Origin: Cyanobium sp. Aljojuca 7A6
Lineage (GTDB): Bacteria; Cyanobacteriota; Cyanobacteriia; PCC-6307; Cyanobiaceae
Length of the DNA: 64,000 bases
Assembly (NCBI RefSeq): GCF_024346455.1
Contig: NZ_JAGQCY010000005.1
Coordinates: 1-64,000, forward strand
Direction: 5' to 3'
Shown piece by piece: positions 48,213 to 56,102 of the stretch. Both the position numbers and the translations under genes were made by a program. Numbering within the stretch: position 1 is the first letter of the stretch; each line of letters opens with the position of its first letter. The notes under the pieces were generated by a model. The model did no database searches. It saw nothing but the letters and a program-made list of their open reading frames with translations, and was not told the DNA's origin.

Positions 48213-50897
48213 ATGACTTACACCACAAAGGCAGGGGGCCAACGATCGCCTTCCTTCCTCTTCCCTGAGTTCTCCAACCAAACGAGTCGTTTCACCGATA
48301 CGACACTTTCCCTTCTAGCTGACGCCTCTGCAGTGACAGCTGAAACGCCAAATCTGCTGATTCCATCTGTTCTGGCCAGCACCACGGCCCCATCGCCCCT
48401 TTCGGCCAACGTTATCCGGGAGTCGCTGGAATCCAACTATCTGGCCCAAAGCGCCCAGGGAGCCGTCTTTGAGAAGGGTGTCTCCATCGCCACCACCCCT
48501 GATGTGGCTCTGAACAGTCATCAGGTGTTGAGCGATTCCCTACCAAGCGCAGGCGCCGACACAGCCTCCTCTTCAAGGGGACTCAGTTGCGGCTGCAGGG
48601 CCTGCTCCGTGCTGGCGGTCAGCAGCGGTGACGGCGCCGAAGCCTGGGACACAACCGCCGACCAGGCTCCCCTGGTAATGGGCAACGTCGCCACCCTCGG
48701 CACGGGGGTGGATTTGAGCAAGGTGTTCCAGCTGCATAGCAACCCAACGGCCACGAAGACGATCTTCCTCGACTTCGACGGCTATGCCATCAACAACACC
48801 CCCTGGGAAAACGGTGGCAACCTGAAACTGGCCAGTTTCTACAGCAGCTTCGATTCGACTGCTCTCACAGAAATCCAGCGGATCTGGCAACGGGTGGCTG
48901 AAGACTTCGCGCCCTTCAATGTCAACGTCACCACCCAGGACCCCGGCAGCGAAAACCTGCGCAAATTCGGCACCGGCGATGACCGCTGGGGCATCCGGGT
49001 GGCCTTCACCCACAACCTCAACCTGCTCACCGGTAAAGCGATCACCAACGCCGGCGGTGGCGGCACGGCCTACTACAACAGCTTCAACTGGAGCACCGAT
49101 GACGTGGCCCTGGTGTTTAACAGGGGCGAATACACCTCTGCAGCCACCGCCAGCCACGAAGTGGGCCACGCCCTCGGCCTGAAACATGACGGCGCCGGCA
49201 CCACCACCGAGTACTACGGCGGCCATGGTGGCACCGGCCCCACCAGCTGGGGAACCATCATGGGTGCTCCCTGGCTGGGCAACGACGAAAACCTCACCCA
49301 ATGGAGCAAGGGCGAGTACACCAACGCCAACAACACCCAGGACGACCTCGCCACGATCACCAACGGCAACGGCTTCACCTATGCCGCTGACGACCATGGC
49401 AACGACTTCGCCACGGCAACAGCTCTGAGCGGCCTGAGCTTCAGCAGCTTCGGCATCATCGAGCGGAACACCGACATCGACATGTTCCGCTTCGAGACCG
49501 GGGCCGGTCAGGTGTCCTTCAACATCGTCAACGCCTCGCGGGCCTTCATCGGCACCGCTGGCAGCTACGTCACCGAATACCTCTCCGCCCGTGGCGCCAA
49601 CCTGGACATCGCCGCGAGCCTCTACCGGGCCGACAAGAGCCTTGTCCAGACCTTCAACCCGGCCGATCTCACCACAGCCAGCTTCTCCATCAACCTCGAC
49701 GCTGGCACCTACTACCTCGGCATCGACGGGGTGGGCTTCGGCAACCCCTTCGCCAGCACCCCCACCGGGTACACCGACTACGGCAGCCTCGGTCAATACA
49801 TGCTGAGTGGCGCGGTTCAATCCACCACCAGCCAACCTCCGAACATCAGCCAACCCCCGCCCTCCAACCCCACGCTCCTGGTGCTCGATCCCAACGGCAC
49901 CGTTGAGCTGCTCCGCGACTCCAGCACCGATCTGGTCTCCGTTCGCGTCAACGGTGTTATCTCCGCGGTCCGCTTCAGCGGCTCCCAACTTAAGGCCAGC
50001 CAATTCGCCGACAGGAAGATCCTCGCCGCTGAAACCATCAACGGCAAAAACCAGATTCTCTGGCAGGTGGTCTCCACCGGGCAAATCCGCACCTGGTCGC
50101 TGGATAGCAAGTGGAACTTCATTTCCTCTAACACCCTGGCCACTCCCACCAGCAGCGAGGGCCAACTCCTCCAGCAACTGTTCGTCGTCGATGCCGATGG
50201 CACACCGCTGACCACGGAACCCCCGACAACGCCCACGACCATCACGCCCCCCGTGACCGACACAACCCTCCAAGTGCTCGATCCCAACGGTGCCGTTCAA
50301 CTCCTACGTAACACCAGCACCGATCTGGTTTCGGTTCGGATCAACGGCGTCACCTCAGCCGTCCGCTTCAGCGGCTCCCAACTTAAGGCCAGCCAATTCG
50401 CCGACAGGAAGATCCTCGCCGCTGAAACCATCAACGGCAAAAACCAGATTCTCTGGCAGGTGGTCTCCACCGGGCAAATCCGCACCTGGTCGCTGGATAG
50501 CAAGTGGAACTTCATTTCCTCTAACACCCTGGCCACTCCCACCAGCAGCGAGGGCCAACTCCTCCAGCAGCAGTTCATGCTCAACGCCAACGGCGCCCCG
50601 CTGGCCTCCGCGCCCTTGAACACCGCCACAGAGGCGATCGACCCGATCATCGGCGGCGGCACCAGCCTCGCCCCGGCCGCAGGCGACGACTTCGCCTACG
50701 ACCAATCAGTCCTGGAGGCTGGCCTGCCCGAGGATCTGAGCTTCAGCACCGAGCCGATTCTGGCCCTGGCTGAGCTCACCACCCTGGGCGCCACCAACCC
50801 CACCAGTTCCGATCCACTGGTGTCGCCGTTCCCCGTCGCCGGCCTCGACACCTCAGCCACCAGCCCCTGGCTGGTCGCCACCCAGCCCCTGCTTTGA
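48213..50897 (+). CDS. Secreted-type zinc metallopeptidase with Trp-rich C-terminal repeats, copy 1
   Basis: About 894 residues. The catalytic motif HEVGHALGLKHD (HExxHxxGxxHD) starts at residue 315 within a domain opening IFLDFDGYAINNTPW and containing IQRIWQRVAEDFAPFNVNVT. A beta-sandwich region of PPC type follows (about residues 410-530). Two Trp-rich repeats of about 110 residues come next (about 555-665 and 685-795; IRTWSLDSKWNFISSN), resembling the Synechocystis Trp-rich C-terminal domain. A CxCxxC motif (C126, C128, C131) precedes the catalytic domain. No Sec signal is seen, so a type I-like export route is possible. The start at 48213 was chosen by alignment with copy 2; the frame is open to 48039. 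Confidence 0.83.
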   Translation: MTYTTKAGGQRSPSFLFPEFSNQTSRFTDTTLSLLADASAVTAETPNLLIPSVLASTTAPSPLSANVIRESLESNYLAQSAQGAVFEKGVSIATTPDVALNSHQVLSDSLPSAGADTASSSRGLSCGCRACSVLAVSSGDGAEAWDTTADQAPLVMGNVATLGTGVDLSKVFQLHSNPTATKTIFLDFDGYAINNTPWENGGNLKLASFYSSFDSTALTEIQRIWQRVAEDFAPFNVNVTTQDPGSENLRKFGTGDDRWGIRVAFTHNLNLLTGKAITNAGGGGTAYYNSFNWSTDDVALVFNRGEYTSAATASHEVGHALGLKHDGAGTTTEYYGGHGGTGPTSWGTIMGAPWLGNDENLTQWSKGEYTNANNTQDDLATITNGNGFTYAADDHGNDFATATALSGLSFSSFGIIERNTDIDMFRFETGAGQVSFNIVNASRAFIGTAGSYVTEYLSARGANLDIAASLYRADKSLVQTFNPADLTTASFSINLDAGTYYLGIDGVGFGNPFASTPTGYTDYGSLGQYMLSGAVQSTTSQPPNISQPPPSNPTLLVLDPNGTVELLRDSSTDLVSVRVNGVISAVRFSGSQLKASQFADRKILAAETINGKNQILWQVVSTGQIRTWSLDSKWNFISSNTLATPTSSEGQLLQQLFVVDADGTPLTTEPPTTPTTITPPVTDTTLQVLDPNGAVQLLRNTSTDLVSVRINGVTSAVRFSGSQLKASQFADRKILAAETINGKNQILWQVVSTGQIRTWSLDSKWNFISSNTLATPTSSEGQLLQQQFMLNANGAPLASAPLNTATEAIDPIIGGGTSLAPAAGDDFAYDQSVLEAGLPEDLSFSTEPILALAELTTLGATNPTSSDPLVSPFPVAGLDTSATSPWLVATQPLL
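49968..50176. repeat. Perfect 209-base direct repeat, unit 1
   Basis: This stretch is identical to 50361-50569, a period of 393 bases, within the two Trp-rich repeats of the metallopeptidase. Sequence outside the unit, still within the homologous repeats, has diverged. Such identity marks recent duplication or gene conversion and makes the locus prone to repeat expansion or loss. Confidence 0.9.
50361..50569. repeat. Perfect 209-base direct repeat, unit 2
   Basis: Second unit, identical to 49968-50176. Unit 2 is also nearly identical to the second Trp-rich repeat in the other metallopeptidase copy (about 61540-61740). Confidence 0.9.
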
Positions 50898-50937
50898 CAG
50901 GTTGCCTACGCGCCGGCGTTTCACGGCTAACAGATCC

Positions 50938-50967
50938 AAGAGCCGCTGCCTGACCGCAGCGGCTCTT
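50938..50967. terminator. Bidirectional terminator-like hairpin
   Basis: AAGAGCCGCTGC (50938-50949) pairs perfectly with GCAGCGGCTCTT (50956-50967) across a six-base loop. It lies between the convergent metallopeptidase and grrM stops. A-rich and T-rich ends make it usable from both directions. Confidence 0.8.
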
Positions 50968-50989
50968 CTGTATGGATGTCGACTGAGCC

Positions 50990-52165
50990 TCAAGCCACCA
51001 GCCCCAGCGCCTGCTCCAGGCCGGCCAGCACCACATCGGCTGTGAGCTTGATGCGGTAGCGGCAGGCCTGGGTTTCGGTGCAGGCGAAGGTGCCGTGCTC
51101 CCAGTACTTGTTGCTGCCGGCGCCGCCCCCGCAGAGGCCGAAGTAGGCGCACTCCGCGCGGCAGCGGTCGGTGCCGGCACGCATGTCCGCCAGGATGCGC
51201 TGGAACTTGGGGCTGGCGGCGATCGAGACCAGGCTGTCGGTCTGCACATGGCCGAGCACGAAGTCGCCATAGGTGTCGGTCTGCACAGAGAGCAACTCGG
51301 GATCAAAGGTGGAAATCGCCCCGCGGGCATCCACGTTGACGATCGCGAACGGGTTGTTCATGTCGGTGCATTCCAGGCGCGCATCGGCCTGGGCCAGGCT
51401 GCAGATGCCCTCGAACTCCCGCACCCGCATCCGCTCGGGGTGCTCCTGCCACAGCTCCCAGAACCGCTGCAGGAACTGGCGATAGGCCGCCTCGGCATGG
51501 GGACGGCTGAGGGTGGACACCCGGTTCTCCCCCTCCGTCTCCTCCATGTTGAAGGCCACCTCGGTGATGCCGTTCTCGACGAAGAAGGCGTAGAGGTCGT
51601 CGGCGTGGCCGAGGGACTCCTCGGTGATCACGGCGATCACCTGGAAGGGGATGCCGCGGCGGCGCAGGTGCTCGATGCCCCGCACGGTGGCGGCGTGGGT
51701 CCCCAGGCCGGTGCGGGTGCGGCGGTGGACGTCGTGGAGGAAGGCCGGCCCATCCATGCTGACGCCCACGGCGATGCCGTTGCGCTCGAAGCAGTCGCAC
51801 CAGGCCTCGTTGATCAATGTGGCGTTGGTCTGCACCGATTGGTGGATGGTCAGGGGCTCCCCCTGCCAGCGCTCCTGGGCCCGCCGCACGCAGGCGCTGG
51901 CCGCGTCATAGAAGGCGATCGGCACGGTGAGCGGTTCACCGGCGTGCCACAGCAGGGTGAAGTCGCCACCCACATAGGGGCTTTCCAGCACCCGCTCCAG
52001 GGCCGCCTCCAGCAGCTCCAGGGGCAGCCGGTGGCGGTCGTCCCGGTTGGGCAGGTAGCAGTAATCGCAGTCGAGGTTGCAGTAGGGGGTGGGCTGGACC
52101 ACCAGCAGCTGCAACGGCCCGAAGCCCTCCGGATTGCCCGGCGGCGGGGTACCGGGGGCGATCAC
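50990..52165 (-). CDS. grrM: Radical SAM/SPASM peptide maturase GrrM
   Basis: A 391-residue radical SAM enzyme. The 4Fe-4S motif is CNLDCDYC (C29, C33, C36). The C-terminal SPASM domain holds further cysteines (DRCRAECAYFGLCGGGAGSN, then FACTETQACRYR). GrrM enzymes modify glycine-rich GrrA precursors, and characterised relatives form three-residue cyclophanes between an aromatic residue and a nearby Asn-type carbon. The GTG start overlaps the stop of grrA1 (GTGA), so enzyme and precursor are coupled. One maturase appears to serve both precursors in the cluster. Confidence 0.92.
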   Translation of the reverse strand: MIAPGTPPPGNPEGFGPLQLLVVQPTPYCNLDCDYCYLPNRDDRHRLPLELLEAALERVLESPYVGGDFTLLWHAGEPLTVPIAFYDAASACVRRAQERWQGEPLTIHQSVQTNATLINEAWCDCFERNGIAVGVSMDGPAFLHDVHRRTRTGLGTHAATVRGIEHLRRRGIPFQVIAVITEESLGHADDLYAFFVENGITEVAFNMEETEGENRVSTLSRPHAEAAYRQFLQRFWELWQEHPERMRVREFEGICSLAQADARLECTDMNNPFAIVNVDARGAISTFDPELLSVQTDTYGDFVLGHVQTDSLVSIAASPKFQRILADMRAGTDRCRAECAYFGLCGGGAGSNKYWEHGTFACTETQACRYRIKLTADVVLAGLEQALGLVA

Positions 52166-52551
52166 CAGAAGTTGCGGAAGCCGCCGTTACGGAAGCCGCC
52201 GTTGCCCCAGCCGCCATTACGGAAGCCGCCATTGCCCCAGCCGCCATTGCGGAAGCCACCGTTGCCCCAGCCGCCATTGCGGAAGCCGCCATTGCCCCAG
52301 CCGAAGCGGGGCCCGCCCCCGTTCACGAAGATGTAAGCGAGGCGGCCATCGGCTGCTTTGGCCTGACCCTCCGCTGCCTCCGGGCCGGGCGACTCCTGCC
52401 CCATGGCCTGGGAGATGCGCCGCAGGCGGGCGTCGATCGACCCAGGTGCGGCCTCCATGGGGGATGACGCCTGGGCCAAAGCACCAGCCGGGGCCAGGGC
52501 CGCGAGCAGGAGCAGGAAACCGAACAGACCGGAACGGGGGTGGTGCGTCAT
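52162..52551 (-). CDS. grrA: GrrA precursor 1, Gly-rich repeat RiPP with FRN/WGN cores
   Basis: A 129-residue precursor: signal peptide (LFGFLLLLAALAPAGALAQA), a leader with SIDARLRRISQAM, and a core of alternating WGNGG and FRNGG units. I count one FVN, four WGN and five FRN triplets, each an aromatic-x-Asn motif of the kind cyclised by GrrM-type enzymes. It ends NFW. The gene is the last before grrM. The mature product is probably exported; activity unknown. Confidence 0.92.
   Translation of the reverse strand: MTHHPRSGLFGFLLLLAALAPAGALAQASSPMEAAPGSIDARLRRISQAMGQESPGPEAAEGQAKAADGRLAYIFVNGGGPRFGWGNGGFRNGGWGNGGFRNGGWGNGGFRNGGWGNGGFRNGGFRNFW
52184..52306. repeat. 30-base tandem repeats encoding the GrrA1 core
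   Basis: Three full 30-base units (52201-52230, 52231-52260, 52261-52290) with partial units on both sides. Each encodes GGFRNGGWGN on the minus strand. Units differ by one to three bases. This is a coding repeat without spacers and not a CRISPR array. Confidence 0.92.
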
Positions 52552-52624
52552 CGGAGGGCGGCCAAGGATGGGAGGAGGAGCGGGACGAGGCGATCAGGCC
52601 GCTGCAGGGCGGAGGTGCAGGAGG

Positions 52625-53587
52625 TCATCGGGGAGCTGCCGGTGAAGGGGCCGCCAGATGGAAACCTTCGCGGGTCAGCAGCACGGATTCGAAGAAGGCG
52701 CGGACCCGCTCGCTGGGGACCACCAGCACGCCGCTGGGGCCGAACCACGGGGCGACGCTGGCCACGGCCTCGGGGCGGCCCTCCAGATAGCCCTGGAGCA
52801 GGCCCGCAACGGCCAGGTTGACCACGTTCAGCAGCCGGGAGTTGTTCTCCGGCACGATGCAGCCGACGCCGTAGCTCACATAGGGCTGCTCAGGCACCAG
52901 GGCCATGCCGGAAAGCTGGCGCTGGTGCCGCAGGCCGGCCAGCACGTTGGCATCGCCCAGCACCCCCGTCACCCGTTTCTGCTCCAGGGCCGTGACGGCC
53001 AGGGCCAGGGTGGGGAAGATGACCGCCTTGGCGCTGGGCTGGAGGGAAGCCAGAAGGCCGGCCCCGAGGGACCCCTCCACCACCGCGATCGGCTGAGCGG
53101 CGAGGGAGGCCGGCGAACCGTCCAGGCTGCCGCTGCGGGTGAGCAGCCTCAGGCCGGAGAGGCCGATCGGCAGGGAGAAATCGACCAGCTTTTCCCGCTC
53201 CCAGCTGAAAGGCACGCCGCAGGCCAGGCCGGCATTGCCACTGGCGACCGCCTCCACCGTGACGGCGGTGTTGTCGACGGGGGCGAAGCGGATCCGCACC
53301 GTGTTGCCCAGTTCCGCCTTGAGCTGGCGGTCGATGCGGCGGGCCAGATCAATGGCGTAACCCTCCGGTTCCCCCTTCGGCCCGATCTTGATCAGGGGCG
53401 GGCTGTCGGCGGGACCCACCATCAGCACCTCGCCCGACTTGGCCGCCTGCTCCAGCACGGCGTCGGCGGCACTGGCTGGCGCCACGGACCCCAGGGACCA
53501 GAGGCAGGCCAGGGCTCCCAGGGCCAGGACTCTGCTGCGGCGGGATCGGACGGAACCGGAGGCAACCGGCGCAGCAGGACAATCCAT
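52625..53587 (-). CDS. grrP: GrrP 1, periplasmic substrate-binding-like orphan protein
   Basis: A 320-residue protein with an N-terminal signal (VLALGALACLWSLGSVAPAS) and a type 3 solute-binding fold (GEPEGYAIDLARRIDRQLKA; LACGVPFSWEREKLVDFSLP; LLTRSGSLDGSPASLAAQPI). GrrP proteins accompany GrrM/GrrA and lack transporter partners, hence the orphan label. It lies between grrA2 and grrA1. It may bind the mature peptide or a ligand in the periplasm (inference). Confidence 0.88.
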   Translation of the reverse strand: MDCPAAPVASGSVRSRRSRVLALGALACLWSLGSVAPASAADAVLEQAAKSGEVLMVGPADSPPLIKIGPKGEPEGYAIDLARRIDRQLKAELGNTVRIRFAPVDNTAVTVEAVASGNAGLACGVPFSWEREKLVDFSLPIGLSGLRLLTRSGSLDGSPASLAAQPIAVVEGSLGAGLLASLQPSAKAVIFPTLALAVTALEQKRVTGVLGDANVLAGLRHQRQLSGMALVPEQPYVSYGVGCIVPENNSRLLNVVNLAVAGLLQGYLEGRPEAVASVAPWFGPSGVLVVPSERVRAFFESVLLTREGFHLAAPSPAAPR

Positions 53588-53649
53588 GGGCAGTGCCTTG
53601 AACGTGCTGCACCTTAAGGGTGGTTTCCGGGCTTGCCCACGGCAGCGTT

Positions 53650-53666
53650 GGGGCTTGAAACGCCCC
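53650..53666. other. Small hairpin between grrA2 and grrP1
   Basis: GGGGC, a seven-base loop and GCCCC lie just after the grrA2 stop. This may be a weak attenuator that lets the precursor be made in excess over GrrP. The stem is short and there is no T-run. Confidence 0.25.
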
Positions 53667-53679
53667 GCCCTGGCCGGCC

Positions 53680-54075
53680 CTACCAGTTCCGGAACGCCCC
53701 ACCGCGCATGCCGCCCCCATTCACGAAGCCGCCCCCGCCCCTGGCATTGACGAAACCGCCGCCCCCGTTGCGGAAGCCACCGCCGCCGCCGTAATAGGGG
53801 TGGGCGTTGGCGAAGCCGCCCCGTGCCGCGTTGGCGAAGCCGCCCCGGCCGGCGTTGGCGAAGCCATAGGCCAGCCGCTGATCGCTGGCGGAGGCGCCAT
53901 CCGCACCGCTCAGGTCACCCTGGTCTCGGATCGCCGCGGTGATGCGCTGCAGCCGTTGCTCGATAGATCCGGTGGCCGAGGTGGGCTGCACGGCCGCCTG
54001 GCCGGCGGCGGGAGCCGTCAGGGCCGCCAAGGCCAGGGAGAATCCGAGCAGGGCCGTGCGGGAGGTGATGGACAT
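53680..54075 (-). CDS. grrA: GrrA precursor 2, Gly-rich repeat RiPP with FxN cores
   Basis: A 131-residue precursor with signal peptide (TALLGFSLALAALTAPAAGQ) and the same leader pattern (SIEQRLQRITAAIR). The core differs from GrrA1: triplets are FAN three times, FRN twice and FVN twice, with no WGN, plus Tyr-rich HPYYGGGGG. The two share the leader but have distinct cores. It lies between the two grrP genes. Confidence 0.92.
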   Translation of the reverse strand: MSITSRTALLGFSLALAALTAPAAGQAAVQPTSATGSIEQRLQRITAAIRDQGDLSGADGASASDQRLAYGFANAGRGGFANAARGGFANAHPYYGGGGGFRNGGGGFVNARGGGGFVNGGGMRGGAFRNW

Positions 54076-54088
54076 GGGGTGGATCTCC

Positions 54089-55135
54089 TTAACGGGCAGG
54101 TGAGGTGGGGGCGACCGCCGATGGGGTCGTGGCCGGCAGGGGCCTGACCCGTTCGTAGTTGAGCAGAACGGACTGGAAGTAGGCCTTGATCACCTCGGGG
54201 GGCAACTCCAGCACTCCCTTCGGACCCAGCCAGCGGTTGACACTGGCCACGGCAGCCGGCTCATCGTCGAGGTAGCCCTGCACCATCCGGGCGATGGCCA
54301 GATTGACCAGGTTGCGGAAGGTGGAGTTGTCCTCCGGAAGGATGCAACCCACCGCAAAGCGGGAGAAGGGCTCCGCGGGCACCAGGCCGTAACCCTTGCC
54401 GCCGAGGCTCTGGAGGGCACCGGCGAGCAAAAGGGAATCACCCCCCACGCCATCCACCTGGCCGGCCAGCAGCGCCCGCACCGCCGGCTCGATTCCGGCG
54501 AAGGGCACCCGCACCGCCGTCGGCTGCACGGCCGCGATGGTGGCGCTGCCCAGGGAATCCTTCACCACGCCGATCCGCTTGCCCGCCATGGAGGCCGCGG
54601 AGCCGTCGAGCCCCCCCTGCCGGGTGAGAACGCGAATCCCGGAGAGGGCAAAGGGCATGGAGAAGTCGACGTACATCTCCCGCTCCCAGGTGAACTGGAC
54701 CCCACAGGCCAGATCCACATCACCGCGGCTCACGTCACGGAACACCGCCAGCGGATCCGCATTGGCGGTGTAGACGATCTTCACCGGCCGGTTGAGATAG
54801 GTGGAGACCTCCGCCTCGATCAACCGGGCCACATCGAGGCTGTAGCCCACCAGCGACTTGCTGGCATCGCGGTAGGCGAAGGGCACCATGTCGGTGGGAC
54901 CCGCCATGGTGATCTCGCCGGTGCGCGCCGCCTGCTCGAGCACCGATTCGGCCCTGGCTGCCGTGGGGTTGCCCAGCACCGCCACCAGCGCCAGCAGCAG
55001 GGAGGGCCCCACCACGGCGCCGCGCCGCGCCCAGGCGGCGACCCCGATCGGGACGGCCTTCGCTGGAGCTGCTGGCTGCGGAAGGGCTGGATGCGGCACG
55101 GGTCGCTGCGGCACGCGGGTCGGCTCGGGGGTCAT
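54089..55135 (-). CDS. grrP: GrrP 2, periplasmic substrate-binding-like orphan protein
   Basis: A 348-residue paralogue of the 52625 gene (LEQAARTGEITMAGPTDMVP; LACGVQFTWEREMYVDFSMP; VLTRQGGLDGSAASMAGKRI). A Pro-rich cytoplasmic stretch of about 30 residues precedes the hydrophobic segment (VVGPSLLLALVAVLG), so it may be a membrane anchor and not a cleaved signal. The ATG at 55135 (MTPEPTRVPQRPVPHPAL) was chosen; the frame runs on upstream over nadC. It is probably the first gene of the grr operon. Confidence 0.86.
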   Translation of the reverse strand: MTPEPTRVPQRPVPHPALPQPAAPAKAVPIGVAAWARRGAVVGPSLLLALVAVLGNPTAARAESVLEQAARTGEITMAGPTDMVPFAYRDASKSLVGYSLDVARLIEAEVSTYLNRPVKIVYTANADPLAVFRDVSRGDVDLACGVQFTWEREMYVDFSMPFALSGIRVLTRQGGLDGSAASMAGKRIGVVKDSLGSATIAAVQPTAVRVPFAGIEPAVRALLAGQVDGVGGDSLLLAGALQSLGGKGYGLVPAEPFSRFAVGCILPEDNSTFRNLVNLAIARMVQGYLDDEPAAVASVNRWLGPKGVLELPPEVIKAYFQSVLLNYERVRPLPATTPSAVAPTSPAR

Positions 55136-55215
55136 CGCCGCCCACTCTGGCAACCGATCGGGGGCGGAGCCACCGGTGCCAGGGGAGTGCGGCGATTCTT
55201 CACCAAGGCCCCGGC

Positions 55216-56091
55216 TCAGGCCAGCAGGGGGTCGAAGCGCATGCTCAGATCCAGCCAGGGGCTGCGGGTGACCGGGGCGCTGGTAGAGATCAGATCGATG
55301 CCGGTGGCGGCGAAGGCCGCCAGCTGCTCGGGCCGCACCCCCGAAGCCTCCAGCAGCAAGGCTGGCGCCAGGGCCCGCAGCTGGGGCACCAGGGCCGCCA
55401 GCGCCGCCGGGGTGAAGTCGTCGAGCAGCACCGCATCGGCCCCGGCACGCACGGCGGCGACGGCTTCGGCAGGGGTTTCCGCCTCCACGATCACCTGCGC
55501 CGGCCAAGGGGCCGAGGCCCGCACCGCCGCGATGGCCAGCGCCACGCCGCCCGACCAGGCCAGGTGGTTCTCTTTGAGCATGGCGGCATCATCGAGGCCG
55601 AGGCGGTGGTTGCAGCCGCCACCGCAGCGCACGGCGTATTTCTCCAGCACCCGCAGGCCCGGGGTGGTCTTGCGGGTATCAGCCAGGCGCACACCGGTGC
55701 CAGCCAGGGCTGCCACCAGGTCGGCGGTGGCCGTGGCGATGCCCGACAGACGCATGGCCAGGTTGAGGGCCGTGCGCTCCGCCGCCACCAGGGCGGCCGC
55801 CGGCCCCTCCAGCTCCAGCAGCCGCTGGCCGGCGACCACCGGCTCCCCATCAGCCACCAGCAGCCGCACTGAGGCCTCGGGATCCAGCAGCGCCAGCAGC
55901 GGCCCCACCAGCACCCCGCCGCAGAACACCCCAGCGTCCCTGGTGACCCAGTGGGCCCTGCCGTGCCGGCCGATCAGGGCAGGGGCGGTGAGATCGCCGC
56001 GGCCGATGTCCTCCTCCAGCCAGCCGCGCAGCTGGGCCGCCAGGGCAGGGCTGAAGGACAGCACAGGGAACGCCGCCAGGGCAGGAGACAT
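55216..56091 (-). CDS. nadC: Nicotinate-nucleotide pyrophosphorylase (carboxylating)
   Basis: It converts quinolinate to nicotinate mononucleotide in NAD synthesis. DIGRGDLTAPALIG, LNLAMRLSGIATATADLVAA, ADTRKTTPGLRVLEKYAVRC and HRLGLDDAAMLKENHLAW are diagnostic. 291 residues. It lies about 80 bases upstream of grrP2 on the same strand; readthrough into the grr genes is possible. Confidence 0.96.
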   Translation of the reverse strand: MSPALAAFPVLSFSPALAAQLRGWLEEDIGRGDLTAPALIGRHGRAHWVTRDAGVFCGGVLVGPLLALLDPEASVRLLVADGEPVVAGQRLLELEGPAAALVAAERTALNLAMRLSGIATATADLVAALAGTGVRLADTRKTTPGLRVLEKYAVRCGGGCNHRLGLDDAAMLKENHLAWSGGVALAIAAVRASAPWPAQVIVEAETPAEAVAAVRAGADAVLLDDFTPAALAALVPQLRALAPALLLEASGVRPEQLAAFAATGIDLISTSAPVTRSPWLDLSMRFDPLLA

Positions 56092-56102
56092 GGTGAGCCG
56101 CG

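Noticed and set aside
48573..50300. Long minus-strand frame antisense to the metallopeptidase
   Set aside because: Gly/Val/Ala-rich shadow; the plus strand carries the HExxH protease.
50938..50967. Inverted repeat considered as a transposon end or attachment site
   Set aside because: No transposase or target duplication; its place between convergent stops fits a bidirectional terminator.
52184..52306. 30-base regularly spaced repeats, CRISPR-like at first glance
   Set aside because: No unique spacers; the units are contiguous and encode the GrrA1 core in frame with signal peptide and stop.
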